5,127 bases of DNA from Bdellovibrionales bacterium (GTDB taxonomy: Bacteria > Bdellovibrionota > Bdellovibrionia > Bdellovibrionales > JAMPXM01). Positions 4,464 through 5,127 of the stretch are shown here, one piece after another; the first letter of the stretch is position 1; every line of letters starts with the position of its first letter. Made by a program: the position numbers and the translations under genes. A model generated the notes under the pieces. That model was not told where the DNA came from, ran no database searches, and saw only the letters and a list, made by a program, of their open reading frames with translations. The stretch spans positions 1-5,127 of the forward strand of contig SXRI01000196.1 of NCBI GenBank assembly GCA_005793615.1, written 5' to 3'.

Positions 4464-5127
4464 ATGTATGGACCTTATGGATTGCAGGAAAGTTTATATT
4501 GGCTGCGCAAGTACTTTCGTGGCCCGACGAGTGGTCATGGCGTCAACACTCCGTTTCCATTACCAAAGACGAAGCTAAGAGAAATCAAGCCGAAGTTTGA
4601 GATCGTCTTTGCCGGTGACTTAATGAGCTTAGGTCAATGCACCTGGCAGCTAGGGCCTAAGCTTGAGCGCTGGGTGAGTGCGGCCGATTATTTGGTGGTG
4701 AACCTTGAGGCGCCGATCACAGCGAGTAAAGCCTACTTTCACCTCCGGCAATTTAACGAACTCCGTGTTCTCGAGACGTTAACAAAACACATGGCGGCAG
4801 AGCGCATTTTTCTGTCGCTCGCCAACAACCATGCCAATGACTTTGGGCCTGAAGAGGTTGATCGCTGTGTCGAAACGGTGAGAGCTGAGGGTTTTAATGT
4901 TTTCGGTACGAGCACTTCACCTTACGCCATGATCGCCGATCGAATCATGCTCTATGGAGCCACTCAGTGGACCAATCGCTCGCCCGAGGGTTTGAGTTGG
5001 CTTGACGCAGATATAGCGCCGCCCCAAAAACCAGCCAGCCCGCAACCAAATACGCAACCAAATACGCAACCAGATCTCAAGCTTCTTTTCAGTCACTGGG
5101 GGTACGAGTTTGAGCTTTATCCGCGTC
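4464..5127 (+). CDS. CapA/PGA_cap-family protein (metallophosphatase-like fold), 3' end missing
   Basis: The first 221 codons are present; the gene runs off the window. CapA-family (PF09587) hallmarks appear in order: FAGDLMS (49-55), LVVNLEAPIT (77-86), SLANNHANDFG (118-128) followed by a helix ending VFG (146-148), and LFSHWGYEFELYP (208-220). The Asp, Asn-Glu, Asn-His and His residues in these blocks are the likely metal-site residues of the calcineurin-like fold. CapA takes part in poly-gamma-glutamate capsule export or synthesis in Bacillus, but many homologues have other or unknown roles, and no capB/capC is visible. The ATG at 4464 is the first possible start because an in-frame TAA lies at 4452-4454; its ribosome-binding site is poor. 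The N-terminus has no hydrophobic signal segment, unusual for CapA. Residues 185-204 form a Pro/Gln/Asn/Thr-rich insert made by a 12-bp repeat. Confidence 0.82.
   Translation, partial: MYGPYGLQESLYWLRKYFRGPTSGHGVNTPFPLPKTKLREIKPKFEIVFAGDLMSLGQCTWQLGPKLERWVSAADYLVVNLEAPITASKAYFHLRQFNELRVLETLTKHMAAERIFLSLANNHANDFGPEEVDRCVETVRAEGFNVFGTSTSPYAMIADRIMLYGATQWTNRSPEGLSWLDADIAPPQKPASPQPNTQPNTQPDLKLLFSHWGYEFELYPR
5041..5074 (+). repeat. 12-bp tandem repeat inside the CapA-like gene
   Basis: CGCAACCAAATA occurs twice in full (5041-5052, 5053-5064) and a third copy begins at 5065 (CGCAACCAGA). It encodes a QPNT unit repeated in frame (QPNT-QPNT-QPD). Because the unit is a multiple of three, copy changes would lengthen or shorten the linker without a frameshift. 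Confidence 0.8.

Noticed and set aside
4411..4578. 55-codon plus-strand frame overlapping the CapA-like start
   Set aside because: It has no ribosome-binding site and is out of frame with the well-supported CapA-like protein. Its residues are Cys/Arg-rich without a known pattern.

Overview
This window comes from a bacterial chromosome of roughly balanced GC content. It has no rRNA, tRNA, CRISPR array or transposase that I can see. A LolA-like periplasmic protein with a signal peptide and a putative tiny lipoprotein point to a diderm (Gram-negative-type) bacterium. The mix of families (double GNAT-like protein, COG1478/CofE-like ligase, LolA-like protein, CapA-like protein) would suit a Bdellovibrionota or other deltaproteobacteria-like genome, but that taxonomic guess is an impression only.

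Layout, left to right. Positions 1-122 hold no gene I can defend, but end in a clear intrinsic terminator pointing left (103-122, U-tract at 97-102). It closes a possible small minus-strand lipoprotein gene (144-324) whose signal/lipobox half and Gly/Pro-rich tail are in different frames. Positions 325-550 are largely empty. A plus-strand GNAT-like protein of 403 aa (551-1762) follows. Five bases later a minus-strand PF01996/CofE-type gamma-glutamyl ligase homologue ends (1768-2733). A TetR-type regulator diverges from it (2833-3450) across a 99-bp intergenic region with two strong inverted repeats. A minus-strand LolA-like protein (3457-4311) ends 6 bases after the regulator. It diverges from a CapA/PGA_cap-family protein (4464 to the window edge), which is cut off at the right end.

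The six genes alternate strand strictly (- + - + - +), so no two are obviously in one operon. The best functional link is between the TetR-type regulator and the divergent CofE-like gene. A 24-bp near-perfect palindrome (2798-2821) sits where an operator controlling both would be. A second 30-bp inverted repeat (2743-2772) falls in the ligase leader and abuts its Shine-Dalgarno sequence.

The most interesting element is this regulator/ligase pair. The ligase keeps the CofE fold signatures but differs at conserved positions and has a long C-terminal extension, so it may act on something other than coenzyme F420. A CapA-family protein (a family linked to poly-gamma-glutamate) lies about 1.7 kb away. 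That makes gamma-glutamyl chemistry a possible but unproven theme.
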